A DNA stretch of 64,000 nucleotides from Aquila chrysaetos chrysaetos (GCF_900496995.4 NW_024470389.1:1-64000), one strand, 5' to 3'. Positions 1 through 10,302 are shown, numbered from the stretch's first letter. The notes: a model not told the origin generated them from the letters alone. Program-made: numbers and translations.

Positions 1-117
1 AAAGGAGAGAGAGAGAAGACGACAGAGAGAAAGGAAGAGAGAAAGATTTCACCGGTCCTGGGTCCAGCGTTGGTTCAGTCAGCCGAGGGGTGAGTCAAAC
101 AAGTGAGTGAGTGTCCA
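1..117. repeat. Purine-rich (GA)n edge sequence
   Basis: The first 50 bases are almost pure A/G with GAGA runs. The remainder up to the LINE fragment has no recognisable coding content. It abuts the point where the CR1 reverse-transcriptase homology stops abruptly, so it may be the flank of a rearrangement breakpoint. Confidence 0.5.
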
Positions 118-1118
118 GACGGCGTAGGAGGTCCCTGACTAATTCCTCCTGGATGAAGGGGGATGTTCTGCTCTTCATCCTCACCTTCCAGCTCAGGGGC
201 GGGGTACCCTGAGGATGACCGGTCTCCCGATTAAAGACTGAGGCAAAGGCGGCGTGAAGCACCTCGGCCTCTTCCTCACCTCTGGTGGCGACGTCCCCTT
301 CTGTATCCATTAAAGGATAGATCTTCTCCTTGGGATTCTTTTTACTGTTAACGTATTTGTAAAAACCTTTTTGGTTGTCCCTTACGATAGTGGCCAGATT
401 TAGTTCTAGCCGAGCTTCTGCCTTTCTAATTTCCTCTCTGCATGACCTCACAAGATCCCCGTACTCCTCCCAACTTGCCTGCCCTTTCCTCCGGAGATGA
501 TAAACTCTCCTTTTTTTCCTGACTCCCAGCAAAAGCTCCCCGTTCAGCCAGGCTGGTCGTTTTCCTCGGCGGTTCGACTTGCGGCACATGGGAATAGCCT
601 GGTCCTGAGCCGTTAAGATTTCCTTCTTAAAGAACGTCCATCCCTCCTGGACCCCTTTGCCCTCCAGGACTGTCTCCCAAGGGACTCTCTCAACCAGTGC
701 CTTGAAGAGGCCAACATTTGCCCTCTGGAAGTCCATAGCGGTGGTTTTGCTGACCACCTTCCTTGCCTCACCAATTGAAAATTCTATCATTTCATGGTCG
801 CTAAGCCCAAGACGGCCTCCGGCCATCACACCTCCCACCAGTCCTTCCCAGTTAGTAAACAGGAGGTCTAGCAAGGGTCCTCCCCTGGTTGGCTCACCCA
901 CCAGCTGTGTCAAGAAGTTATCTTCCACGCACTCCAGGAACCTCCTAGATCGTTTACTCACTGCTGGGTTGCGTTTCCAGCAGATGTCTGGAAAGTTAAA
1001 GTCCCCCACAAGGGCAGGGGCACACGATTCTGAGACTACTGCCAGCCGCTTGTAGAACGATTCATCCGTCTCTTCAACCTGGTCGGGCGGTCTATAACAG
1101 ACTCCCAGCACAATACCT
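95..1118 (-). mobile_element. CR1-type LINE fragment: endonuclease end and start of reverse transcriptase region
   Basis: On the minus strand an uninterrupted frame of about 338 codons (95-1111) carries hallmarks of the CR1 ORF2 endonuclease: a CYRPP block near the N end, the GDFN motif, the LLDLLFTN segment and the SDH catalytic motif near residue 105. It continues through the linker with the W-LN, KK-R and Y-D-R pattern typical of CR1 and stops at LRRLDTH, just before the reverse-transcriptase core. The element is cut at both ends. Loss of the 3' side is unusual, because CR1 copies are normally 5'-truncated and keep their 3' ends, so a later deletion or rearrangement is likely. The lack of stops over 1 kb suggests a fairly young insertion. 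The right boundary, near 1118, meets sequence shared with the flank of the VH pseudogene at 19.4 kb. Confidence 0.85.
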
Positions 1119-1332
1119 GTCTTATCGGCTTTCCCGGCACCGAGCCCCGACGTCCCTGGAACGCGTCCCCAGATCCCAGCGTTGTCCTGAGACCCCCTGC
1201 TCCCAGAACAGACCCATCCCTCCGGACCGAATCCCCCCCCGGACCCCAGATTCGCTCCCGTGAGTCTGGGGCCAGGCTGTAGGAAGGATCAGTGGGAGCG
1301 GGGGGGTCTCTCCCCTTCTGCCCCCTGCCCAG

Positions 1333-1659
1333 GGCTGCGGGCGGCCGTGCAACTGGTCGAGTCCGGAGGGGGCCTCCAGCCCCCCGGGGGGTCCCTGGGT
1401 CTCCTCTGCAAGGCGTCCGGCTTCGACTTCGGCAGCTACGGCATGTTCTGGGTGCGACAGGCGCCCGGGAAGGGGCTCGAATGGCTGGCAAGTATTCACT
1501 ACAGTGGTGGTTACACCTTCTACGCACCGGTGGTCCAAGGACGCTTCACCATCTCGAGGGACAACTCCCAGAGCACGGTCACGCTGCAGATGAACAGCCT
1601 CAGGGCCGACGACACGGCCACCTACTACTGCGCGAAAGAAGATGATAATGATGGTGGCA
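1333..1659 (+). pseudogene. VH pseudogene psiV01, full-length open V exon, no leader, D-like tail
   Basis: The V exon starts after a CAG acceptor-like site at 1332 and reads without a stop from framework 1 ([10 protein letters not shown]) to YYCAK at 1637. Cys22, the FR2 Trp ([10 protein letters not shown]) and the FR3 Cys are present. After the last framework codon the frame runs on through GAA GAT GAT AAT GAT GGT GGC, a D-like extension, instead of an RSS. No leader exon is seen upstream; the 75 bases after the CR1 edge instead match the flank of psiV26. FR2 has LEWLAS and FR3 PVVQGRF, slightly off the family consensus. Known role of such genes in birds: donor for gene conversion into the rearranged V. 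Confidence 0.85.
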
Positions 1660-2084
1660 CCGACGCTGGCACCGAGCCCCAACATCCCTGCTCTGCATCC
1701 GCAAATCCTGGCATCTTCCTCAAATCCCTCCTCATTCCTGGACTCTTGCAACCTACCTGCTCCCTTGCACCCAACCCGGACCCTTGTCCTGAGTTTTGAC
1801 CCTTCCCACCCAGCCCAGACGTCTCTCGCCCAACCCGCAGCCCTTGCAGAAGAGGCACAGGGAGGAGGTTTTGGGGCAAGACCCGGGGATTTGGGCACCG
1901 TGCAGGGGTCCGGGCTCCTTCCAAAGGATCCAGACTCGTGCAAACAGTCCAGGCTCAGGGCGAGGGTCTGGGTTGGGTGCAGGGGTCCAGGTGGGGCACA
2001 AGGGACCGAGAACTGGATGGGAGATTGAGGAAGATGCCGGGATTTGCGGACACAGTACAGGGATGTTGGGGCTCAGTGCCAGCG

Positions 2085-2417
2085 TCGGTTGTCACCATAA
2101 CCACCAGCTTCTTTCGCGCAGTAGTAGGTGGCCGTGTCGTCGGCCCTGAGGCTGTTCATCTGCAGCGTGACCGTGCTCTGGGAGTTGTCCCTCGAGATGG
2201 TGAAGCGTCCCTTGACCGACGGCGCGTACGCTGTGTAACTACCACTGCTTGCTAATACTCGCGACCCACTCGAGCCCCTTCCCCGGCGCCTGTCGCGCCC
2301 AGACCATGGTGTAGCTGCTGAAGGTGAAGCCGGAGCCCTTGCAGAGGAGGCGCAGGGACCCCCCGGGGGGCTGGAGGCCCCCTCCGGACTCGACCAGTTG
2401 CACGGCCGCCCGCAGCC
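2085..2417 (-). pseudogene. VH pseudogene psiV02, full-length, frameshift in CDR2
   Basis: On the minus strand FR1 to FR2 read in one frame ([10 protein letters not shown] to GLEWVASIS) and CDR2 to FR3 ([16 protein letters not shown] to [12 protein letters not shown]) in another. The shift comes from one extra T near 2250, where related copies read ACTGCTGC. The leader intron 3' part with its CAG acceptor is kept, but the leader exon is lost upstream of about 2490, where AT-rich foreign sequence begins. The D-like tail has a further one-base insertion relative to its relatives. It is inactive as a gene but still usable as a conversion donor on either side of the shift. Confidence 0.85.
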
Positions 2418-2499
2418 CTGCGGAGAGGGAAAGGACGGGATTGAGTCGCCCGGGTCCCAGAGTCGCCCACCCACCCAAAATCCATGTTCCCGGGGTAGG

Positions 2500-2671
2500 G
2501 GTCAGCGTGGCTGGGTCCTACTGATAGCATATGTCCATACATTCCGTCTGGTATGTCCAAATATTTTGATGGTTTTAATATTTTGTGCCAGCCGTGGAAA
2601 CTGGTTTGCTGCTAAAAGACTGTAAAAGTGAGATTTGGTAAATAATATTAGAAATCTTATTGGAACCAACT
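2500..2671. other. AT-rich insertion-like segment without a gene
   Basis: This stretch differs sharply in base composition from its GC-rich surroundings and interrupts both the leader region of psiV02 and the 3' half of psiV03. It may be a small insertion or the junction of a deletion. No terminal repeats are visible, so I do not name it. Confidence 0.4.
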
Positions 2672-2787
2672 AACACTGTGTTTGAAACACTGCTTTCAAT
2701 ATTTGAGACGTACTCAAGCCCCTTCCCGGGCGCCTGTCGCACCCAGAGCTTGTCGGAGCTGCTGAAGGTGAAGCCGGAGCCCTTGCA
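2672..2787 (-). pseudogene. VH pseudogene psiV03, truncated at both ends (Cys22 to CDR2)
   Basis: The minus strand reads [37 protein letters not shown] and then runs into unrelated AT-rich sequence, so FR3 is absent. At the 5' side homology begins exactly at the framework Cys22 codon (2785-2787); upstream is GGACCC-type spacer instead of FR1. The same 5' break occurs in psiV07, 11, 13, 15 and 23. Confidence 0.8.
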
Positions 2788-3102
2788 GGGGTCTGGGCTC
2801 AGTTCCAGGGTGCAGGATTGGGTCAGGGGTCTGGAAATGGGGCTGGGGGCCGGGCAGGGATGGTCAGAGCCCGTGGAACCCTCCTCTGGTGTAACCATCA
2901 CCCCGAGCAACTCGAGTCCCCCTGGGCAGAGAGGACCCCCCCAGCAGGAAAAGCTCCAGAGCAGCCCCCGCTCCACCTTCCTCCTCCTCTTCTTCCTCGC
3001 ATCCTCCCAGGTAGGATCCCCCAACCTCCAGAACGCAGATTTTGGGTGGGTGGGCGACTCGGGGACCCGGGCGACTCAATCCCGTCCTTTCCCTCTCCGC
3101 AG

Positions 3103-3440
3103 GGCTGCGGGCGGCCGTGCAACTGGTCGAGTCCGGAGGGGGCCTCCAGCCCCCCGGGGGGTCCCTGCGCCTCCTCTGCAAGGGCTCCGGCTTCACCTTC
3201 AGCAGCTTCGGCATGGAGTGGGTGCGACAGGCGCCCGGGAAGGGGCTGGAATACGTCGCGAGTATTGAGGACGATGGTAGTGGCACCTACTACGCGCCGT
3301 CGGTCCAAGGACGCTTCACCATCTCGAGGGACAACTCCCAGAGCACGGTCACGCTGCAGATGAACAGCCTCAGAGCCGACGACACGGCCACCTACTACTG
3401 CGCAAAATATGATGGTTGTGATGATGGCAGTGACGCTCAG
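3103..3440 (+). pseudogene. VH pseudogene psiV04, full-length open V exon, leader remnant, D-like tail
   Basis: The V exon opens after CCGCAG at 3102 and is open through YYCAK at 3407 and on through a D-like tail TAT GAT GGT TGT GAT GAT GGC. Cys22, FR2 Trp (MEWVRQ) and FR3 Cys are present; CDR2 reads [17 protein letters not shown] leader-exon remnant ends at 3010 with an intact GTAGGA donor and an 88-base intron remains, but no ATG precedes it and no octamer is present. No RSS follows. It is the first copy of the 2.87-kb duplication (partner psiV08). Confidence 0.88.
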
Positions 3441-3949
3441 AATGAGCCCCATCATCCCACTGCTGTGTCCCCAAATCCCAGCATCTTCCTCAAACTCCCA
3501 CCTCATTCCTGCTCCCTTGTGACCAACAGGACCCTCGCCCTGAGCCCGGACCCCTGCCCCGACCTGGGATCCTTTGCCCCGAGCCTGGACCCTTGCCCCA
3601 TGCCCCAAAATCTCTGCACCGTTCCCAGCATCTTCCCAAAGCCCGGACCCAAGCCCGGACCCTCGCCCTGAGCCTGGACTCTTTGCACGAGTCTGGATCC
3701 TTTGGAAGGAGCCCGGACCCCTGCACGGTGCCCAAATCCCCGGCTCTTGCCCCAATCCGAGGCTCGGTGCGTCCTCTGCAAGGGCTGCGGGTTGGGCGAG
3801 AGACGTCTGGGCTGGGGTGGGAAGGGTCAGAACTCAGGACAAGGGGCTTCGTTGGGTGATGGGGACCAGGCTGGGTGCAAGAATCCAGGAATAAGGCAGG
3901 AGTCTGTGGAAGAGGCGAATGTTTGGGGACACAGTGGAGGGTGTCGGGG

Positions 3950-4284
3950 GTCGGTGCCACCACCATAATCACCAGCAGCTTTCGCGCAGTAGTAGGTGGC
4001 CGTGTCGTCGGCCCTGAGGCTGTTCATCTGCAGCGTGAGCGTGCTCTGGGAGTTGTCCCTCGAGATGGTGAAGCGTCCTTTGACCGACGGCGCGTAGTAG
4101 GTGCTACTACCAGTGCTGTAAATACTTGCGACCCACTCCAGCCCCTTCCCGGGCGCCTGTCGCATCCATCCCATGTTGAAGCTGCTGAAGGTGAAGCCGG
4201 AGCCCTTGCAGAGGAGGCGCAGGGACCCCCCGGGGGGCTGGAGGCCCCCTCCGGACTCGACCAGTTGCACGGCCGCCCGCAGCC
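3950..4284 (-). pseudogene. VH pseudogene psiV05, full-length open V exon, D-like tail
   Basis: The minus strand reads without interruption from [10 protein letters not shown] to [18 protein letters not shown]2 carries [10 protein letters not shown] and CDR2 [16 protein letters not shown]. The leader intron and acceptor are preserved. The leader remnant near 4370-4410 has a changed junction (TTTGCTGTAGGA in place of CTCCCAGGTAGGA) and no ATG. It is duplicated as psiV09. Confidence 0.87.
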
Positions 4285-4660
4285 CTGCGGAGAGAGAAAG
4301 GAAGGAATTGTGTCGCCCGGGTCCCAGAGTCGCCCACCCACCCAAAATCTGTGTGCCCGGGGTTGCCAGATCCTACAGCAAAGGGCTGCGAGGAAGAAGA
4401 TGAGGAGGAGGAACGTGATAGTGGGGGCTGATCTGGGGTGGGTCCTGCTGGGGGGGTCCTCTCTGCCCTGGTTGTCTAGAGTTGCTCAGGGTGATGGTCA
4501 CACCAGAGGAGGGTTCCACGGGCCCTGACCATCCCCCAGTCCTGCTTCCAGACCCCTGCACCCGACCCGGACCCTTGTCCTGAGCCTCAACCCTTTCCAC
4601 CCAGCCCAGACCCCTTGCACCCAACCCGCGTCCTTTGCGGCAAGCCCGGGTGTGCCATGG

Positions 4661-4975
4661 GCGGCTGTGCAACTGGTCGAGTCCGGAGGTGGTCTCCAGA
4701 CCCCCGGGTGGTCCCTGCGCCTCCTCTGAGGGTCCGGCTTCACCTTCAGCAGCTACAGCATGGTCTGAGCGTGAGAGGCGCCCGGGAAGGGGCTCGAGTT
4801 CCTCGTGGCTATTAACAGCAGTGATGGTAGGACCTGGTACGCGCCGTCGGTCAAGGGACGCTTCACCATCGCGAGGGACAACTCCCAGAGCACGGTCACG
4901 CTGCAGATGAACAGCCTCAGGGCCGACGACACGGCCACCTACTACTGCGCGAAATATGATGGTGGTTATGGTGAC
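4661..4975 (+). pseudogene. VH pseudogene psiV06, full-length with three stop codons, no leader
   Basis: Homology starts at GCGGCTGTGCAACTGG and continues to [13 protein letters not shown] three-base loss at the Cys22 region turns TGC AAG GGC into TGA GGG, removing Cys22 and creating a stop. In FR2 the WVRQ segment reads TGA GCG TGA GAG, giving two more stops and losing the Trp. FR3 and the D-like tail are intact. The upstream flank is spacer-like with no acceptor or leader. The same three stops occur in psiV10, so they predate the duplication. Confidence 0.88.
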
Positions 4976-5397
4976 ACCGACGCTGGCACTGAGCCCCAAC
5001 ATCCCTGTACTGTGTCCCCAAATCTTGGCATCTTCCTCAATCTCCCATCCAGTTCTTGGTCCCTTGTGCCCCACCTGGACCTCTGCACCCAACCCAGACC
5101 CTTGCCCTGAGCCTGGACCCTTTGCACGAGTCTGGATCCTTTGGAAGGAGCCCGGACCCCTGCACGGTGCCCAAATCCCCGGGTCTTGCCCCAAACGCAG
5201 GCTCGGTGCGTCCTCTGCAAGGGCTGCGGGTTGGGCGAGAGACGTCTGGGCTGGGTGGGAAGGGTCAGAACTCAGGACAAGGGTCCGCGTTGGGTGCAAG
5301 GGAGCAGGTAGGTTGCAGGAGTCCAGGAATAAGGCAGGAGTTTGTGGAAGAGGCCAAGGTTTGGGGACACAGCGGAGGGTGTCGGGGGTCGGTGCCA

Positions 5398-5649
5398 CCA
5401 CCATAATCACCAGCAGCTTTCGCGCAAGTAGTAGGTGGCCGTGTCGTCGGCCCTGAGGCTGTTCATCTGCAGCGTGACCGTGCTCTGGGAGTTGTCCCTC
5501 GAGATGGTGAAGCGTCCTTGGACCGACGGCGCGTAACCTGTGCCACTACCATCGCTGTAAATACTTGCGACGAATTGGAGCCCCTTCCCGGGCGCCTGTC
5601 GCATCCATCCCATGCCGTTGCTGCTGAAGGTGAAGCCGGAGCCCTTGCA
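5398..5649 (-). pseudogene. VH pseudogene psiV07, 5'-truncated at Cys22, frameshift at FR3 Cys
   Basis: Homology begins at the Cys22 codon (5647-5649) and runs through [39 protein letters not shown]. Just before the end, an extra A in CGCGCAAGTAGTAGG turns TAC TGC GCG into TAC TTG CGC GAA, removing the FR3 Cys. The duplicate psiV11 lacks this insertion, so the mutation came after duplication (or is an assembly error). Confidence 0.87.
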
Positions 5650-5975
5650 GGGGTCCGGGCTGGGAACAAAGGGTCTGGCTTCAGAGCAAGGGGTGCAGGA
5701 TTAGGTCAGGGGTCTGGAAACAGGGCTGGGATGGTCAAGGCCCCCTGAACCCTCCTCTGGTGTAACCATCACCCTGAGCAACTTGAGTCCCCCTGGGCAG
5801 AGAGGACCCCCCCCAGTAGGAAAAACTCCAGAGCAGCCCCCCCATCCACATTCCTCCTCGTCTTCTTCCTCGCATCCTCCCAGGTAGGATGCCCCAACCT
5901 CCAGAAGGCAGATTTTGGGTGGGTGGGCGACTCGGGGACCCGGGCAACTCAATCCCGTCCTTTCCCTCTCCGCAG

Positions 5976-6313
5976 GGCTGCGGGCGGCCGTGCAACTGGT
6001 CGAGTCCGGAGGGGGCCTCCAGCCCCCCGGGGGGTCCCTGCGCCTCCTCTGCAAGGGCTCCGGCTTCACCTTCAGCAGCTTCGGCATGGAGTGGGTGCGA
6101 CAGGCGCCCGGGAAGGGGCTGGAATACGTCGCGAGTATTGAGGACGATGGTAGTGGCACCTACTACGCGCCGTCGGTCCAAGGACGCTTCACCATCTCGA
6201 GGGACAACTCCCAGAGCACGGTCACGCTGCAGATGAACAGCCTCAGAGCCGACGACACGGCCACCTACTACTGCGCAAAATATGATGGTTGTGATGATGG
6301 CAGTGACGCTCAG
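5976..6313 (+). pseudogene. VH pseudogene psiV08, second copy of psiV04, full-length open
   Basis: Its predicted protein is the same as psiV04 from FR1 to the D-like tail YDGCDDGS. The leader intron differs by single bases. The leader remnant ends at 5883 before GTAGGATG and has no start codon. No RSS follows the tail. Confidence 0.88.
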
Positions 6314-6821
6314 AATGAGCCCCATCATCCCACTGCTGTGTCCCCAAATCCCAGCATCTTCCTCAAACTCCCACCTCATTCCTGCTCCCTTGTGACCAAC
6401 AGGACCCTCGCCCTGAGCCCGGACCCCTGCCCCGACCTGGGATCCTTTGCCCCGAGCCTGGACCCTTGCCCCATGCCCCAAAATCTCTGCACCGTTCCCA
6501 GCATCTTCCCAAAGCCCGGACCCAAGCCCGGACCCTCGCCCTGAGCCTGGACTCTTTGCACGAGTCTGGATCCTTTGGAAGGAGCCCGGACCCCTGCACG
6601 GTGCCCAAATCCCCGGCTCTTGCCCCAATCCGAGGCTCGGTGCGTCCTCTGCAAGGGCTGCGGGTTGGGCGAGAGACGTCTGGGCTGGGTGGGAAGGGTC
6701 AGAACTCAGGACAAGGGGCTTCGTTGGGTGATGGGGACCAGGCTGGGTGCAAGAATCCAGGAATAAGGCAGGAGTCTGTGGAAGAGGCGAATGTTTGGGG
6801 ACACAGTGGAGGGTGTCGGGG

Positions 6822-7156
6822 GTCGGTGCCACCACCATAATCACCAGCAGCTTTCGCGCAGTAGTAGGTGGCCGTGTCGTCGGCCCTGAGGCTGTTCATC
6901 TGCAGCGTGAGCGTGCTCTGGGAGTTGTCCCTCGAGATGGTGAAGCGTCCTTTGACCGACGGCGCGTAGTAGGTGCTACTACCAGTGCTGTAAATACTTG
7001 CGACCCACTCCAGCCCCTTCCCGGGCGCCTGTCGCATCCATCCCATGTTGAAGCTGCTGAAGGTGAAGCCGGAGCCCTTGCAGAGGAGGCGCAGGGACCC
7101 CCCGGGGGGCTGGAGGCCCCCTCCGGACTCGACCAGTTGCACGGCCGCCCGCAGCC
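6822..7156 (-). pseudogene. VH pseudogene psiV09, second copy of psiV05, full-length open
   Basis: It has the same encoded V as psiV05, including the AAGDYGGG tail, at an offset of 2872 bases. One visible difference in the leader intron is GTCACCCGGGTCCC against GTCGCCCGGGTCCC. No leader ATG and no RSS. Confidence 0.87.
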
Positions 7157-7532
7157 CTGCGGAGAGAGAAAGGAAGGAATTGTGTCACCCGGGTCCCAGA
7201 GTCGCCCACCCACCCAAAATCTGTGTGCCCGGGGTTGCCAGATCCTACAGCAAAGGGCTGCGAGGAAGAAGATGAGGAGGAGGAACGTGATAGTGGGGGC
7301 TGATCTGGGGTGGGTCCTGCTGGGGGGGTCCTCTCTGCCCTGGTTGTCTAGAGTTGCTCAGGGTGATGGTCACACCAGAGGAGGGTTCCACGGGCCCTGA
7401 CCATCCCCCAGTCCTGCTTCCAGACCCCTGCACCCGACCCGGACCCTTGTCCTGAGCCTCAACCCTTTCCACCCAGCCCAGACCCCTTGCACCCAACCCG
7501 CGTCCTTTGCGGCAAGCCCGGGTGTGCCATGG

Positions 7533-7847
7533 GCGGCTGTGCAACTGGTCGAGTCCGGAGGTGGTCTCCAGACCCCCGGGTGGTCCCTGCGCCTCCTCTG
7601 AGGGTCCGGCTTCACCTTCAGCAGCTACAGCATGGTCTGAGCGTGAGAGGCGCCCGGGAAGGGGCTCGAGTTCCTCGTGGCTATTAACAGCAGTGATGGT
7701 AGGACCTGGTACGCGCCGTCGGTCAAGGGACGCTTCACCATCGCGAGGGACAACTCCCAGAGCACGGTCACGCTGCAGATGAACAGCCTCAGGGCCGACG
7801 ACACGGCCACCTACTACTGCGCGAAATATGATGGTGGTTATGGTGAC
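7533..7847 (+). pseudogene. VH pseudogene psiV10, second copy of psiV06 with the same three stops
   Basis: The Cys22-region stop and the two FR2 stops of psiV06 are all present. FR3 and the YDGGYGD tail are intact. Downstream, the spacer has gained small insertions (for example GGTACCC near 7970) relative to copy 1. Confidence 0.87.
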
Positions 7848-8270
7848 ACCGACGCTGGCACTGAGCCCCAACATCCCTGTACTGTGTCCCCAAATCTTGG
7901 CATCTTCCTCAATCTCCCATCCAGTTCTTGGTCCCTTGTGCCCCCACCTGGACCTCTGCACCCAACCCAGGTACCCTTGCCCTGAGCCTGGACCCTTTGC
8001 ACGAGTCTGGATCCTTTGGAAGGAGCCCGGACCCCTGCACGGTGCCCAAATCCCCGGGTCTTGCCCCAAACGCAGGCTCGGTGCGTCCTCTGCAAGGGCT
8101 GCGGGTTGGGCGAGAGACGTCTGGGCTGGGTGGGAAGGGTCAGAACTCAGGACAAGGGTCCGCGTTGGGTGCAAGGGAGCAGGTAGGTTGCAGGAGTCCA
8201 GGAATAAGGCAGGAGTTTGTGGAAGAGGCCAAGGTTTGGGGACACAGCGGAGGGTTGTCGGGGGTCGGTG

Positions 8271-8524
8271 CCACCACCATAATCACCAGCAGCTTTCGCG
8301 CAGTAGTAGGTGGCCGTGTCGTCGGCCCTGAGGCTGTTCATCTGCAGCGTGACCGTGCTCTGGGAGTTGTCCCTCGAGATGGTGAAGCGTCCTTGGACCG
8401 ACGGCGCGTAACCTGTGCCACTACCATCGCTGTAAATACTTGCGACGAATTGGAGCCCCTTCCCGGGCGCCTGTCGCATCCATCCCATGCCGTTGCTGCT
8501 GAAGGTGAAGCCGGAGCCCTTGCA
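8271..8524 (-). pseudogene. VH pseudogene psiV11, 5'-truncated at Cys22, otherwise open
   Basis: The partner of psiV07 reads from Cys22 (8522-8524) through [16 protein letters not shown] to [16 protein letters not shown] with no shift. FR1, leader and RSS are absent. As a donor it could supply CDR1, CDR2 and CDR3 but not FR1. Confidence 0.86.
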
Positions 8525-8850
8525 GGGGTCCGGGCTGGGAACAAAGGGTCTGGCTTCAGAGCAAGGGGTGCAGGATTAGGTCAGGGGTCTGGAAACAGGG
8601 CTGGGATGGTCAAGGCCCCCTGAACCCTCCTCTGGTGTAACCATCACCCTGAGCAACTTGAGTCCCCCTGGGCAGAGAGGACCCCCCCCAGTAGGAAAAA
8701 CTCCAGAGCAGCCCCCCCATCCACATTCCTCCTCGTCTTCTTCCTCGCATCCTCCCAGGTAGGATGCCCCAACCTCCAGAAGGCAGATTTTGGGTGGGTG
8801 GGCGACTCGGGGACCCGGGCAACTCAATCCCGTCCTTTCCCTCTCCGCAG

Positions 8851-9177
8851 GGCTGCGGGCGGCCGTGCAACTGGTCGAGTCCGGAGGGGGCCTCCAGCCC
8901 CCCGGGGGGTCCCTGCGCCTCCTCTGCAAGGGCTCCGGCTTCACCTTCGGTGGCTACGCCATGGCGTGGGTACGACATGCGCCTGGGAAGGGGCTCGAGC
9001 GCGTCGCAAGTATTTACAGCGATGGTAGTGGCACCTACTACCCCACCGTCGGTCGAAGGACGCTTCACCATCTCGAAGGATGACTCCCAGAGCACGGTCA
9101 CGCTGCAGATGAACAGCCTCAGGGCCGACGACACGGCCACCTACTACTGCGCGAAATGTGCTGGTGGTTATGGTGGC
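8851..9177 (+). pseudogene. VH pseudogene psiV12, full-length, frameshift in CDR2/FR3
   Basis: FR1 to CDR2 read [41 protein letters not shown]. One extra base at TACTACCCCACCGTCGG (near 9045) shifts the frame, and FR3 resumes in another frame as [15 protein letters not shown] to [17 protein letters not shown] leader remnant and intron identical to those of psiV08 precede it, so it sits at the 3' boundary of the tandem duplication. The tail GCTGGTGGTTAT closely matches part of D segment D3. Confidence 0.87.
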
Positions 9178-9714
9178 ACCGACGCTGGCACCGAGCCCCA
9201 ACATCCCTGTACTGTGTCCCCAAATCTTGGCATCTTCCTCAAAGTCCCATCCAGTTCTCGGTCCCTTGTGCCCCACCTGGACCCCTGCACCCAACCCAGA
9301 CCCTCGCCCTGAGCCAGGACCCCTGCCCTGATCGTGGATCCTTTGTCCCCGAGCTTGGGCCCTCACACCCTCCCCCAGCGTCCCTGCACCGTTCCAGCAT
9401 CTTCCCAAAGCCCGGACCCAAGCCCGGACCCTCGCCCTCAGCCTGGACTGTTTGCACGAGTCTGGATCCTTTGGAAGGAGCCTGGACCCCTGCACGGTGC
9501 CCAAATCTATGGGTCTTGCCCCAAAACGCAGAGTTGGTTCATCCTCTGCAACGGCTGCAGGTTGGGAGAGAGATGTCTGGGCCTGGTGGAAAGGGTCAAA
9601 CCTCAGGAGAAGGGGCTTGGTTGGGTGAAGGGGACCAGGAATAAGGCTGGAGATCTAGGAAGACGCCGGGATTTGGGGACGCAGCGCAGGGATGTTGGGG
9701 CTCAGTGCCAGCGT

Positions 9715-9973
9715 CAGTGCCACCACCATAACCATCAGCAGATTTCGCGCAGTAGTAGGTGGCCGTGTCGTCGGCCCTGAGGCTGTTCATCTGCAGCGTG
9801 ACCGTGCTCTGGGAGTTGTCCCTCGAGATGGTGAAGCGTCCTTTGACCGATGGCGCGTATTCTGTTCTACTACCATCGTCGTCAATACTCGCGACGAATT
9901 CCAGCCCCTTCCCGGGATCCTGTGGCACCCAGCGCATGTGGAAGCTGCTGAAGGTGAAGCCGGAGCCCTTGCA
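9715..9973 (-). pseudogene. VH pseudogene psiV13, 5'-truncated at Cys22, open
   Basis: The frame runs from Cys22 (9971-9973) through [34 protein letters not shown] to [26 protein letters not shown] has become WVPQDPGKG, a change that would probably harm folding. No FR1, leader or RSS. Confidence 0.86.
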
Positions 9974-10302
9974 GGGGTCTGGGCTCAGTTCCAGGGGTGC
10001 AGGATTGGGTCAGGGGTCTGGAAATGGGGCTGGGGGCTGGGCAGGGATGGTCAGGGCACGTGGAACCCTCCTCCGGTGTAACCATCACCCCGAGCAACTC
10101 GAGTCCCCCTGGGCAGAGAGGACCCCCCCAGTAGGACCCACCCAGGAGCAGCCCCCCCTTCCACCTTCCTCCTCTTCTTCTTCCTTGCAGCCCTCTCAAA
10201 TAGGATCCCCCCAACCTCCAGCACACAGATTTTGGGTGGGTGGGCGACTCAGGGACCCGGGCGACTCAATCCCGTCCTTTCCCTCTCCGCAGGGCTGCGG
10301 GC

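Larger units (their letters stand above)
3040..8850. repeat. 2.87-kb tandem segmental duplication (two copies)
   Basis: The block from about 3.05 to 5.97 kb recurs from about 5.92 to 8.85 kb at a constant offset of 2872-2875 bases, so psiV04/05/06/07 correspond to psiV08/09/10/11. The sequence is nearly identical, with scattered single-base changes such as GGGACCCGGGCGAC against GGGACCCGGGCAAC and small indels. The sequence just 5' of copy 2 is repeated 5' of psiV12, which places the exchange near the start of a V exon. It may be a recent unequal crossover or an assembly artefact of two haplotypes. Confidence 0.9.

Noticed and set aside
65-117. Continuation of the CR1 reverse transcriptase to the window edge
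   Set aside because: Homology stops after the LRRLDTH segment; the remaining bases do not read as reverse transcriptase in any frame.
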